Of a stretch of DNA of 64,000 bases, positions 54,273 through 62,083 are shown piece after piece. Position numbers and translations under genes: made by a program. The DNA lies in NCBI RefSeq assembly GCF_001632805.1, contig NZ_CP007220.1:4650001-4714000 (forward strand), in the 5' to 3' direction. Position 1 is the stretch's first letter. The number at the start of each line of letters is the position of its first letter. The notes beneath the pieces are model-generated. The model was not told the DNA's origin, ran no database searches, and saw only the letters and a list, made by a program, of their open reading frames with translations. Source of the DNA: Mycobacteroides chelonae CCUG 47445. Lineage in GTDB: Bacteria; Actinomycetota; Actinomycetes; Mycobacteriales; Mycobacteriaceae.

Positions 54273-55852
54273 TTCGGGATCACCTCACCCCATGGCCGAT
54301 AGCGCGTTTCGCCACCGAACGATATTCGGTTGTTGACGAAATCATCCCTCGGGATTGTCATCTTCTGTCCAGAAGAGGGCTCGTAGATTTCCAGTGAGTC
54401 GCCCTGCATTCCTGTCACCAAGACGATGTGCCCGTTCACTCCGCTGCCGACGAACAGCGGAACTGACTGACCGGACTGGACGGCCGCACTGATCGCCTGA
54501 TAGTCACCCGACGGGCCCAGCGGATTAGCCACCTCGAATCGATACGCGCTGCCCGGGACGCCGGGACCGCCGGGCTTGCCCATCTCGTCAGCGGCACCGC
54601 CCGGGGGTGTCCCCAACGACTCGGGCCAGGTCGTGCCCCAACCCGGGACGATCGCGTTGTTCGTCGAATCGTGCATTTTCTTGGCTTCATCCGCGAACTT
54701 GGATGTGACCTCGGCGCTGGTTATCGATTGTCCAGACTGTGGCGGTTCGGACCCGGTCGCGTCATATCCCGTGAGCATCTTCATCGCGTACACCGGATCG
54801 TTGATCATCTTGGCGACGACAAGCGAGGAAGACCCGCAGGTGGTGCCATCGGGTTGCGTCAGGACGCCCGGATGATTCTTCGCGTACTCCACCGGGTCAA
54901 GCTCACGCACCTGTTGATCGTCCATGAGCGCCAACTTGTCCGAGAAGCGTTGCAGCGTACTAATATCCCCTCCCCGCGCGAGAGCCGAGATGATCCAGTT
55001 CCGTCGGGCCTCATCCTTCGCGTTGTCGAGCATCGCTTGCGCCCTGGCGCGATCCTCAGGGCTCATCGCCGCCAGGTTGGCATCCGCGCGCTCCTGCACG
55101 CCCGGCCGCAAACCGGTCCCGTCCTTATGACCATCCGGATCGTCCTTGACGCCCGACCAATTGTTGACCGAACCGATCGCACCCGCCGCCACGGAAGTGT
55201 GGTCGGGCAGCGTGATGCCCTCCACCGCTTTCCCGAGTTCACCCTTCGCGGTGTTCACCGCCTTGTCGGCGTCCCCGTACGCGCCCGCGAGTTCTTCGAC
55301 ACCGTGCACGACGTCGCCCACAAGCTTCCGGACATATGGAATGGCGTCCCACGGCGCCTTGGGGATGTTGCCCCAGTCGACGTCGTCCTTGAGCGAGGCA
55401 AATGCGTTGTGCCACCGTTCCCGCGCCTTCTCCATGGACCCGCCGAACGTGTCGAGCGAGGCTGCCACCCCGGTAGCGGCCGGACCGATCGTCGTGGATC
55501 GTGTCTTGAAGTTCGCAATGCTGGTGCGCGCCTTGTCCCCGGTCGTCTCACCGTACGGATCGCCCGGCGTGCGCCCCCACACCGTTTCGGGGATCGTGTT
55601 CTGAGCCTGCTGAACATCGTTGGCATGCCATTCCCCCATGGCGGGCGCCATCTCGCGCCAACGAGCGGCTACCTCGCGCACGGTGGCCGGGTCCGGAGGA
55701 GGTGGCTCGGTGGCCACCGCGATGACCTTCCGGACAGCACTGACGACCTTGCGCGCTATCGGCCAGACCGTGCTCACGGTGATCTCACCGATCTGTCGCA
55801 GATCGGCGATTACCTGCTCCAGCTGTTTTTGCGTATCACCCAGCGTCATCAC
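54269..55852 (-). CDS. Large WXG/ESX-type protein with C-terminal C39-like cysteine-peptidase domain
   Basis: A 527-residue protein in three parts. The N-terminal helical region of about 190 residues (REVAARWREMAPAMGEWHANDVQQAQNTIPETVWG...) resembles the long helical domains of type VII-secreted actinobacterial proteins. A central helical/linker part is rich in charged residues (SPEDRARAQAMLDNAKDEARRNW). The C-terminal part has features of a C39-like papain fold: Cys339 in GTTCGSSSLV, His475 in NGHIVLVTG and an acidic Glu491 in IYEPSSGQ. No Sec signal peptide is seen. It starts at GTG 55852 or ATG 55849. It follows a 98-residue helical protein and is coupled to a lipoprotein gene. Peptidase or other acyl-transfer activity is predicted, not known. 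Confidence 0.72.
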   Translation of the reverse strand: MMTLGDTQKQLEQVIADLRQIGEITVSTVWPIARKVVSAVRKVIAVATEPPPPDPATVREVAARWREMAPAMGEWHANDVQQAQNTIPETVWGRTPGDPYGETTGDKARTSIANFKTRSTTIGPAATGVAASLDTFGGSMEKARERWHNAFASLKDDVDWGNIPKAPWDAIPYVRKLVGDVVHGVEELAGAYGDADKAVNTAKGELGKAVEGITLPDHTSVAAGAIGSVNNWSGVKDDPDGHKDGTGLRPGVQERADANLAAMSPEDRARAQAMLDNAKDEARRNWIISALARGGDISTLQRFSDKLALMDDQQVRELDPVEYAKNHPGVLTQPDGTTCGSSSLVVAKMINDPVYAMKMLTGYDATGSEPPQSGQSITSAEVTSKFADEAKKMHDSTNNAIVPGWGTTWPESLGTPPGGAADEMGKPGGPGVPGSAYRFEVANPLGPSGDYQAISAAVQSGQSVPLFVGSGVNGHIVLVTGMQGDSLEIYEPSSGQKMTIPRDDFVNNRISFGGETRYRPWGEVIPK

Positions 55853-55861
55853 GCACCGGCC

Positions 55862-56158
55862 CTAGTTGAGCACCGGAAACTTGATTCCGGTGTCGCTGAG
55901 ATTCCCCGCGTTGCGCTGATCCATCTCGACAAGAGCCTTGGTGCACGTCCGGATGTTCTGCGAGATCTCTTTTTGCACAGCGGCAACCGTGCTGAGCGCG
56001 CCGGATACCCGGCTCCGCGCAGCGTTCATCGCATCGCTCAGGTCACCGAGGTCCTTGCCCTCCGTGGCACGCAACTTTCCCTTGGCGAACTCGACGTGGG
56101 TATCCGTTGCGTCGAGTTGTGCCGCGCATTTCTCCGTAGCTACCGGGTCGATCTTCAT
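55862..56158 (-). CDS. Small helical protein, type VII secretion (EspC/WXG100-like)
   Basis: A 98-residue, mainly helical protein without signal peptide. It begins MKIDPVATEKCAAQLDATDTHVEFAKGKL and continues with two long helices separated near residue 45. Size, fold and position directly before a large WXG-like protein fit EspC/WXG100-type partners. A W-x-G turn is absent, and no YxxxD/E secretion signal is visible at the C-terminus, so the family call is tentative. Its stop is 9 nt from the next gene. Confidence 0.68.
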   Translation of the reverse strand: MKIDPVATEKCAAQLDATDTHVEFAKGKLRATEGKDLGDLSDAMNAARSRVSGALSTVAAVQKEISQNIRTCTKALVEMDQRNAGNLSDTGIKFPVLN

Positions 56159-56236
56159 GGGCTCCCCCTCCAGACATGCCCTTTCCGCATGTTAGCCCGG
56201 AACGGGTGGCCCAACCACCCCTTGGGGATAGACCGT

Positions 56237-57163
56237 CTAGCGGGGCAGAGCAGCGGTGAGGTAGTTGCCCTGTTCGATGAGTTCGACGACGTCCCGCGGC
56301 AGATCGGGAATGTCGATTCCGTAGGCCGCGGCCAGTTCCAGGGCATGCGCGCCGTGCACCGTCCACCCGCGCGCGGCGAACCACTCCGCGACGTCAGCCC
56401 TCTCTTCGTCGTAGAACAACGAGGAGATATCCACCTTCGACATGGGATGGCTATCGTCGGCGTACTTCTTCTGGACCTCACCCCACTTGGCGATATCGGG
56501 CCGTCCGCGCGTGGCTTCCACGGCGACCTGGCTGCCCGGCGCCGAGAGCGCGACAACCCGCTCGAACAGCAGATCCTGTGCCGCAGACGGCAGATAGACG
56601 ATCAAGCCCTCCGCCGACCACGCCGTCGGAGCCTCAGGGTCGAAGCCGGCGGCGAGTAGAGCAGCAGGCCAATCGTCGCGGAGGTCCACGATGACCTCAC
56701 GCCGGTCACTCGTGGGGGTGGCGCCCTGTTCGGCCAGCACACGGTCCTTGAACTCCAGCACCTTAGGCTGATCCAACTCGAAGACCTTGGTGCCGTCTGG
56801 CCACGGCAACCGATGCGCCCGCACATCCAGCCCGGCAGCGAGAATCACTGCCTGCGTGCAGCCGGACTTGGTCGCGTTTACGAAGAATTCGTCGAAAAAC
56901 CTGCTACGAAGACCGATCTGGCGAAATGCGGTCGTCGGGTTCAGCGCCTGGGCATCGGGATTGTCCAGCAGCCCAATCAGATGCGGCTCACCGGCGGCCC
57001 GCACGAAATGCTCCGCGTACTCGTCGCGCACCAGGGGATCAGGCTGCGCGTTCTCGACCGCGCGAGCCGCCGCGACTCCCAGGGCGGTGAACCCGACGCT
57101 CGACACAATGTCCCAGGAATCGCCCTCGCTGCGCGACCAGTCCTTGTCCTCGATATTGGTCAT
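56237..57163 (-). CDS. SAM-dependent methyltransferase, tandem copy 1 (TIGR00027/PF04072 type)
   Basis: About 308 residues. It has the motif VILAAGLDVRAHRLPWPDGTKVFELDQPKVLEFK (SAM-binding motif I and acidic loop), DLRDDWPAALLAAGFDPEAPTAWSAEGLIVYLP and the C-terminal TVHGAHALELAAAYG. This is the expanded mycobacterial family related to leucine carboxyl methyltransferases; substrates are unknown. ATG 57163 is chosen over GTG 57166; AAAGGAAA lies upstream. Last gene of a four-gene tandem array on the minus strand. A short GGGTGG-N5-CCACCC hairpin (56204-56220) beyond its stop may terminate the array. Confidence 0.87.
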   Translation of the reverse strand: MTNIEDKDWSRSEGDSWDIVSSVGFTALGVAAARAVENAQPDPLVRDEYAEHFVRAAGEPHLIGLLDNPDAQALNPTTAFRQIGLRSRFFDEFFVNATKSGCTQAVILAAGLDVRAHRLPWPDGTKVFELDQPKVLEFKDRVLAEQGATPTSDRREVIVDLRDDWPAALLAAGFDPEAPTAWSAEGLIVYLPSAAQDLLFERVVALSAPGSQVAVEATRGRPDIAKWGEVQKKYADDSHPMSKVDISSLFYDEERADVAEWFAARGWTVHGAHALELAAAYGIDIPDLPRDVVELIEQGNYLTAALPR

Positions 57164-57174
57164 CACGTTTCCTT

Positions 57175-58101
57175 TCAGGCAGGCAGTGTGCAGGTCAGGT
57201 AATGCATCGAACCGGCGAGCTCCCGGATGTCCTCGGGGACTTCCGGATACTGCACGCCATAGCGTTCTGCCAGATCAAACATGTCCACCCCCAGCGTGTT
57301 CCATCCTCGTGTGGAGAACCACTCGACGGGCGGCGTCTTCTCCTCGTCGTAGAACAGCTCGGTGATGTCGATCTTGCCGAAGGTGTCCTTCTCGGATCGG
57401 TACTTCTGCTCGACCTTGGCGAATTGGCTCACGCCCAGCACGCCCGTGGGGCCCTCGATCGCGGCACGACTGCCGGGGGCCGACAACTCAACAATCCTCT
57501 CGAACAACAGCTCCTGCGCGACGGCAGGCAGATACGGCAGCAGTCCTTCGGCTGACCATGCGGTGGGCTGGCTGGGATCAAATCCAGCCTCCTTGAGCGC
57601 GGCCGGCCAGTCATCACGCAGGTCCACGGCCACCGCCCGACGATCACTGGTCGGCGCTGCGCCCTGCTCGGCATACACCCGGTCCTTGAAGGCCAAGACC
57701 TCTGGCTGATCCAACTCGTAGACCGTGACCCCGACGGGCCAGGGCAGCCGATGTGCCCGCGCGTCCAATCCGGCGGCAAGGATGACGGCCTGTCGGATGC
57801 CAGAGGCGGCGGCATCCAGGAAGAATTCATCGAAGAACCGGCTGCGCATACCCATCCCCCGCAGATACTCGAACGGGGATGCCCGGGGCACATCGCGTTT
57901 GGTGATCGTATCGATCAAATGCGGTTCGCCCGCTGCGAGCACGAAATGCTTGGCGAACGGGTCGACGATCAGCGCGTCCGGCCGCTCACTCTCCACGGCA
58001 CGCTGCGCACTGACCCCCAACGCGGTGTATCCCACGCTGGACACGATGTCCCAGGAATCGCCCTCGCTGCGCGACCAGTTCTTGTCCTCGACGTCTGTCA
58101 T
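57175..58101 (-). CDS. SAM-dependent methyltransferase, tandem copy 2
   Basis: A 308-residue paralogue of copy 1 along its whole length: the N-terminal DVEDKNWSRSEGDSWDIVSSVGYTALGVSAQRAVE, motif VILAAGLDARAHRLPWPVG, and PTAWSAEGLLPYLPAVAQELLFERI. It appears closest to copy 1 (shared WSRSEGDSWDIVSSVG start), suggesting the most recent duplication. Spaced 8-9 nt from its neighbours. Substrate unknown. Confidence 0.87.
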   Translation of the reverse strand: MTDVEDKNWSRSEGDSWDIVSSVGYTALGVSAQRAVESERPDALIVDPFAKHFVLAAGEPHLIDTITKRDVPRASPFEYLRGMGMRSRFFDEFFLDAAASGIRQAVILAAGLDARAHRLPWPVGVTVYELDQPEVLAFKDRVYAEQGAAPTSDRRAVAVDLRDDWPAALKEAGFDPSQPTAWSAEGLLPYLPAVAQELLFERIVELSAPGSRAAIEGPTGVLGVSQFAKVEQKYRSEKDTFGKIDITELFYDEEKTPPVEWFSTRGWNTLGVDMFDLAERYGVQYPEVPEDIRELAGSMHYLTCTLPA

Positions 58102-58110
58102 GGCGCCCTC

Positions 58111-59004
58111 TCAGCTTGTCCGGGTAGCGGTGAAAAACTTGGTACGAAGCAATGTTTCGAATGAGCGGGGCTGTTCCCCGAACGGCCGGCCGTATCCCAC
58201 GGCCGCCTCCACGAGATCGATTCCCGCGACAGTCCAGCCTCTTTCAGCAAGCCACGACTTGGTATCACGGCGGGGATCGTCGTACCAGAGTTCGGACACC
58301 TTGGGCTGACCCGAAGAATCTGCATGCGACGGCATGTCCTGCTCAAACTGAGCAATCTCCCCGGGCCCGGGACCCAGCTCGGCCGCGATCCGGCTTCCGG
58401 GGGCCGACAGCTCATGCAACTTCTCAAAGAGTGCGTCTTGCGCCGATCCGGGCAGGTAGGGCAACAGTCCTTCCAGAGCCCATGCGGTGGGTTGTTCGGG
58501 GTCGAACCTGGCTCCCACCAACGCCTTCGGCCAGTCATCGCGCAGGTCGACGGCCACCGGCACCCGGCCGGCTGCCGGACCAGCCTCCGCCCCGGCAAGT
58601 ACCTGCTCTTTGAACTCGAGAACCCGCGGTTGATCCACCTCGAAGACGGTCGTGCCCGTCGGCCAGGGCAATCGGTATGCGCGGGCATCTAATCCGGCGG
58701 CCAGAATGACAACCTGCCGCACGCCCGCACCGGCTGCGTCGGCAAAGAAGTTGTCGAAGAATCGTGTCCGCACACCGACCCATCCGGCATTGGCGCCAGC
58801 GAGGCCGCTGATGTCTCCGGCGGCCACGGCTTGCGCCAATTGCGGTTCGCCGGCGGCGGCAACGAACTTCTCGGCGTACTCATCGTGTGCCAGTGGGGGA
58901 TCCAGTTTCGCGTCGAGTGCTCGGGCGGCCGCGACCGCCAGCGCGGTGTAGCCGACGCTCGTGACGATGTCCCAGGTGTCTCCGTCGGTGCGTGCCATGG
59001 TCAT
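58111..59004 (-). CDS. SAM-dependent methyltransferase, tandem copy 3
   Basis: A 297-residue paralogue: TDGDTWDIVTSVGYTALAVAAARALDAK, VVILAAGLDARAYRLPWPTGTTVFEVDQPRVLEFK, and PTAWALEGLLPYLPGSAQDALFEKL. It lacks some of the middle insertion of copies 1 and 2. ATG 59004 overlaps the stop of copy 4 (ATGA), so translation is coupled. Confidence 0.87.
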   Translation of the reverse strand: MTMARTDGDTWDIVTSVGYTALAVAAARALDAKLDPPLAHDEYAEKFVAAAGEPQLAQAVAAGDISGLAGANAGWVGVRTRFFDNFFADAAGAGVRQVVILAAGLDARAYRLPWPTGTTVFEVDQPRVLEFKEQVLAGAEAGPAAGRVPVAVDLRDDWPKALVGARFDPEQPTAWALEGLLPYLPGSAQDALFEKLHELSAPGSRIAAELGPGPGEIAQFEQDMPSHADSSGQPKVSELWYDDPRRDTKSWLAERGWTVAGIDLVEAAVGYGRPFGEQPRSFETLLRTKFFTATRTS

Positions 59005-59948
59005 GCGCCCAGAGAGGCGGTGAAGTATCGGCTCTGTCCCATGGCATCCGTCAGTTCATGCTGGCCTGCCAACGGAGCGCGGTTGTATCGCTTCAGCAGT
59101 TCACCCGCCGTGGTGGCCTCGACGGTCCAACCGTGACCGGTCAGCCATTGCGCCGGATCCTCGCGCTCGTCAGCGAACCACAGGCTCGATGGGGGTGCAT
59201 CCTCCTCAACGATGCTCTTGAAGATCCGGCGCAATGCGCCCTCTTCGTTCTCCATCGCGCTCGACATCCGATCCGCCTGGGTGCCGGGAGCACCGAAATC
59301 CTCTACGGCAACGCGGCTTCCGGCTGCGGACAGCGTGACAATGCGCTGGAAAAGCAGGTCCTGCGCGGTACCGGGCAGGAACGGAAGCAGCCCCTCGGCC
59401 AGCCAGGCCGTCGGCTGGGTGGGGTCGAAACCCGCTGCCGTGAGCGCCTCGGGCCAATCGTCGCGGAGGTCGACGTGCAGGTCGTGAACGGTAGTCGTCG
59501 CCTGCACCCCGTGCTCGTCGAGAACCCGTTTCTTGAACTCGAGCACCTTCGGAAGGTCGAGTTCATAGACCGTGGTGCCCGGCGCCCAGGGCAGCCGATA
59601 CCCGCGGACGTCGAGCCCCGCCGCCAGGATCACCGCCTGGCGCACACCCGCGTTTCCCGCAGCCAGGAAAAACTCGTCGAAGTACTTCGTCCGCGCCCCC
59701 AGATAACTCGAGAACAGCTGCACGTCGGGCTCCTGGGCGACGGTGGGGTCTTCCAGGAGCTCGGAAAAGATCGGCGCCTCAGTCTTGGTCGCGGCCACAA
59801 AGTGCTGCGCATAGTCGTCCCGCGCGAGCGGCTCTGCCTTACGCGCCTCGACGGCCCGCATGGCAGAGACAATGAGCGCGGTCGCGCCCACGCTCGTCAC
59901 GATGTCCCAGGTGTCACCTTCGGTTCTGGCCACAGCAGTGTCTCCCAT
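59001..59948 (-). CDS. SAM-dependent methyltransferase, tandem copy 4 (first in the operon)
   Basis: A 315-residue paralogue, the most divergent of the four by eye: ARTEGDTWDIVTSVGATALIVSAMRAVEARK, VILAAGLDVRGYRLPWAPGTTVYELDLPKVLEFK, and PTAWLAEGLLPFLPGTAQDLLFQRI. ATG 59948 is chosen; a TTG at 59951 directly precedes it. A 141-bp gap separates it from the frameshifted echA on the same strand and is AT-richer, so a promoter may lie there. Confidence 0.86.
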   Translation of the reverse strand: MGDTAVARTEGDTWDIVTSVGATALIVSAMRAVEARKAEPLARDDYAQHFVAATKTEAPIFSELLEDPTVAQEPDVQLFSSYLGARTKYFDEFFLAAGNAGVRQAVILAAGLDVRGYRLPWAPGTTVYELDLPKVLEFKKRVLDEHGVQATTTVHDLHVDLRDDWPEALTAAGFDPTQPTAWLAEGLLPFLPGTAQDLLFQRIVTLSAAGSRVAVEDFGAPGTQADRMSSAMENEEGALRRIFKSIVEEDAPPSSLWFADEREDPAQWLTGHGWTVEATTAGELLKRYNRAPLAGQHELTDAMGQSRYFTASLGA

Positions 59949-60089
59949 CAAACGCGCATGTCAGGTGTGCGTACATCTAAAAATGCAGGTCACGGGGCTT
60001 TACCCGTAAAAAGTTCGCACAACTAACTACAGTACGCCGATTGACTGGGAGCGCCACTGATCCTTTTCGAGACGACAAATGCGCGAGGG

Positions 60090-60849
60090 CTACTTGCCCT
60101 TCCAGACGGGTGCACGCTTCTCGGCGAACGCCTGTGCACCCTCCCTGGCATCCTCGGAGACGAAGATCGGCATGAGGATCTCCCCCCTGCTTGGCGAAGG
60201 CTTCCTCCGGCGCCCAGCTCGCTGACTCGATGACAATGCGCTTGGTGGCCGCGACGGCGAGGGGCCCGTTCGCGGTGATCTTGGCAGCCAACTCCAGCGC
60301 GGCCTCCAGCGCCTGACCATCGTCGACGAGCCGGTTGATGAATCCGTACCTGGCGGCGTCTTCCGCGGTGAACGAGTCTCCCGTGAGCGCCAACTCCATG
60401 GCTACCTGGTACGGGATTCGCTTCGGCAGACGCAACAGGCCACCGGCGCCGGCGACCAGACCACGCTTGACCTCGGGGATGCCGAACTTGGCGCTGCGGC
60501 CAGCCACCACTAGATCACAAGACAGCACGAGTTCGGTGCCTCCCGCCAGGGCGAAGCCCTCCACCGCGGCGATGATCGGCTTGCGGGGCGGCACGTTGGT
60601 GAAACCAAGGCCGCGCTCAGACAGCACCGCCTCGCCACTCACGAATGCCTTGAGATCCATTCCCGCACAAAAATTTCCACCCGAGCCGGTGAGAATGGCG
60701 ACGGACAGGTCATCGGAGCTGTCCAGCTGATCCGCCGCTGCGGCGAGACCCTGACTGACGGCCCTGTTCACCGCGTTGCGCGCGTCCGGACGGTTGATGG
60801 TGATCAGTAGGACACGGTCACGCTGTTCGATCAGGACTTCGTCGGCCAT
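60090..60849 (-). pseudogene. EchA1-like enoyl-CoA hydratase with a +1 frameshift near the 3' end
   Basis: The first about 222 codons encode an intact crotonase: ITINRPDARNAVN, GNFCAGMDLKAF, AAVEGFALAGGTELVLSCDL, and FGIPEVKRGLVAGAGGLLRLP with the catalytic Glu. At a run of six C (60182-60187) the frame changes: the reading frame runs on into 60 unrelated residues, while the expected ending GEILMPIFVSEDAREGAQAF...PVWKGK lies in the next frame up to 60090. Five C would restore a protein of about 252 residues that resembles EchA1 (Rv0222, recalled) to its end. Either a real lesion or a homopolymer sequencing error. GGAGGAA precedes ATG 60849. Confidence 0.85.
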
Positions 60850-60888
60850 GACATTCCTCCAGGTGGTCGGTGAGTTTGTTTCTTGATG

Positions 60889-61980
60889 CTAACCAGTAGC
60901 CGGAATCAGGCTGCGAGCCACCGAAAGCAACCTCGGAACGCCCTGGTCCAGCTCAGCGAAGAAGGGGTCGTCGGTGGTTCCGGCGAGATGGCGCTGATAG
61001 GACACCTCCAGCAACGTGGCGAGCTTCCACCCACCCAACACCTGGTAGTAGATCAAATCCTCTGGTGTCCAATAGCTTTGGTCACCGGTTCGGGCTCCAC
61101 GATAGGCCTCAGCGATCTCGGCGTGCGAGGGGCAACCCTCTTGCGCGGTCACCGACCCGGTGAGCTCCGACATGGCGACCTCCCCTCCCGGTTCGGGTGT
61201 CATGTACAGCAGATATCCCAGGTCCGCCAGTGGATCGCCGACGGTGGCCATCTCCCAGTCCAGTACCGCGGTAATCCGCGCCGTGGCCGCGTCGACCAGC
61301 ACGTTGTCCAGCTTGTAATCGCCGTGCACGACGGCCGCGGGACGGTCTCCCGGATAGTTCTGGGTGAGCCACGCGGTAATGGCCGTGTGATCCTTCAGAT
61401 CACGGCCTGTGGGCAGCTCCTTGATGGACTCCCATTGCCCACCCCATGTCTTCAATTGTCGTGCCAAATAGCCCGATTCACGACCCAACTTGGCCTCCAC
61501 CAACCGCATCGGGTCCGCATTGTGGATCTCGGCCAATGCGACCGCCAGATCGAGCACCAGCTCCCGGCGCGCCGTGCCGACGAACCACTCCGGCGAGACG
61601 TCCCTGATCACCTCGCCTTCCTGACGCTCCATCAAATAGAACGGGGCGCCGAAGATCTCCGCATCGGTGCTGGCCAGCGTCACGCGCGGAACCCGCACCT
61701 GCGCCGCGCTGAGCGCGTCGAGCACCCGGTACTCACGCATCACGTCGTGCGCACCGGCCTGCAGCCGCCCAAACGGCGGGCGCCGCATAATCCACTGCGC
61801 ACCAGAGCTTCCCGTAACCACGTAGGTCAGATTCGAATGTCCGGCCGAGAGCCTGCGGACGCTGACCTCCTCCCTCAGCTCGCGGCTGAGGTACTCCAAC
61901 AGGCTCGCGGGAATGGCATCGGCGTCCAGCGACACGTCGCCGGCGGGGCCTTCGGGTGAAGCGGACACGTCCTTGTGCAT
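60889..61980 (-). CDS. APH/ChoK-family phosphotransferase (ACAD10/11 kinase-domain-like)
   Basis: A 363-residue kinase-fold protein. The N-lobe contains RRLSAGHSNLTYVVTGSSGAQWIMRRPP; the catalytic loop is VVHGDYKLDNVLVD (HGDxxxDN) and the metal motif VLDWEMATVGDPLADLGYLLY. This subfamily in mycobacteria usually accompanies acyl-CoA dehydrogenases. It is related to the kinase domains of ACAD10/11, which phosphorylate 4-hydroxyacyl groups, so it is more likely a fatty-acid enzyme than an antibiotic-resistance kinase. It lies 39 nt upstream of the echA-like gene on the same strand. Confidence 0.86.
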   Translation of the reverse strand: MHKDVSASPEGPAGDVSLDADAIPASLLEYLSRELREEVSVRRLSAGHSNLTYVVTGSSGAQWIMRRPPFGRLQAGAHDVMREYRVLDALSAAQVRVPRVTLASTDAEIFGAPFYLMERQEGEVIRDVSPEWFVGTARRELVLDLAVALAEIHNADPMRLVEAKLGRESGYLARQLKTWGGQWESIKELPTGRDLKDHTAITAWLTQNYPGDRPAAVVHGDYKLDNVLVDAATARITAVLDWEMATVGDPLADLGYLLYMTPEPGGEVAMSELTGSVTAQEGCPSHAEIAEAYRGARTGDQSYWTPEDLIYYQVLGGWKLATLLEVSYQRHLAGTTDDPFFAELDQGVPRLLSVARSLIPATG

Positions 61981-62083
61981 GGGTCATGTTTACCTGACGA
62001 CACAAACGATGAGTGAGGGGCCGGGACATTCCTTAGCGGTTCACGCTGCCAACTGGGCCGATGTCCCTCACTATTGGTGTCCA

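Noticed and set aside
54671..56659. A 662-codon open frame on the plus strand across the cysteine-peptidase-like cassette
   Set aside because: It lies antisense to three well-supported genes and its translation is Arg/His/Gly-rich without domains, typical of a GC-driven shadow frame.
59952..60089. Possible small gene or promoter in the gap between the methyltransferase array and the echA remnant
   Set aside because: AT-richer sequence, but no open frame with a ribosome-binding site and no -35/-10 pair of acceptable spacing that I could defend.
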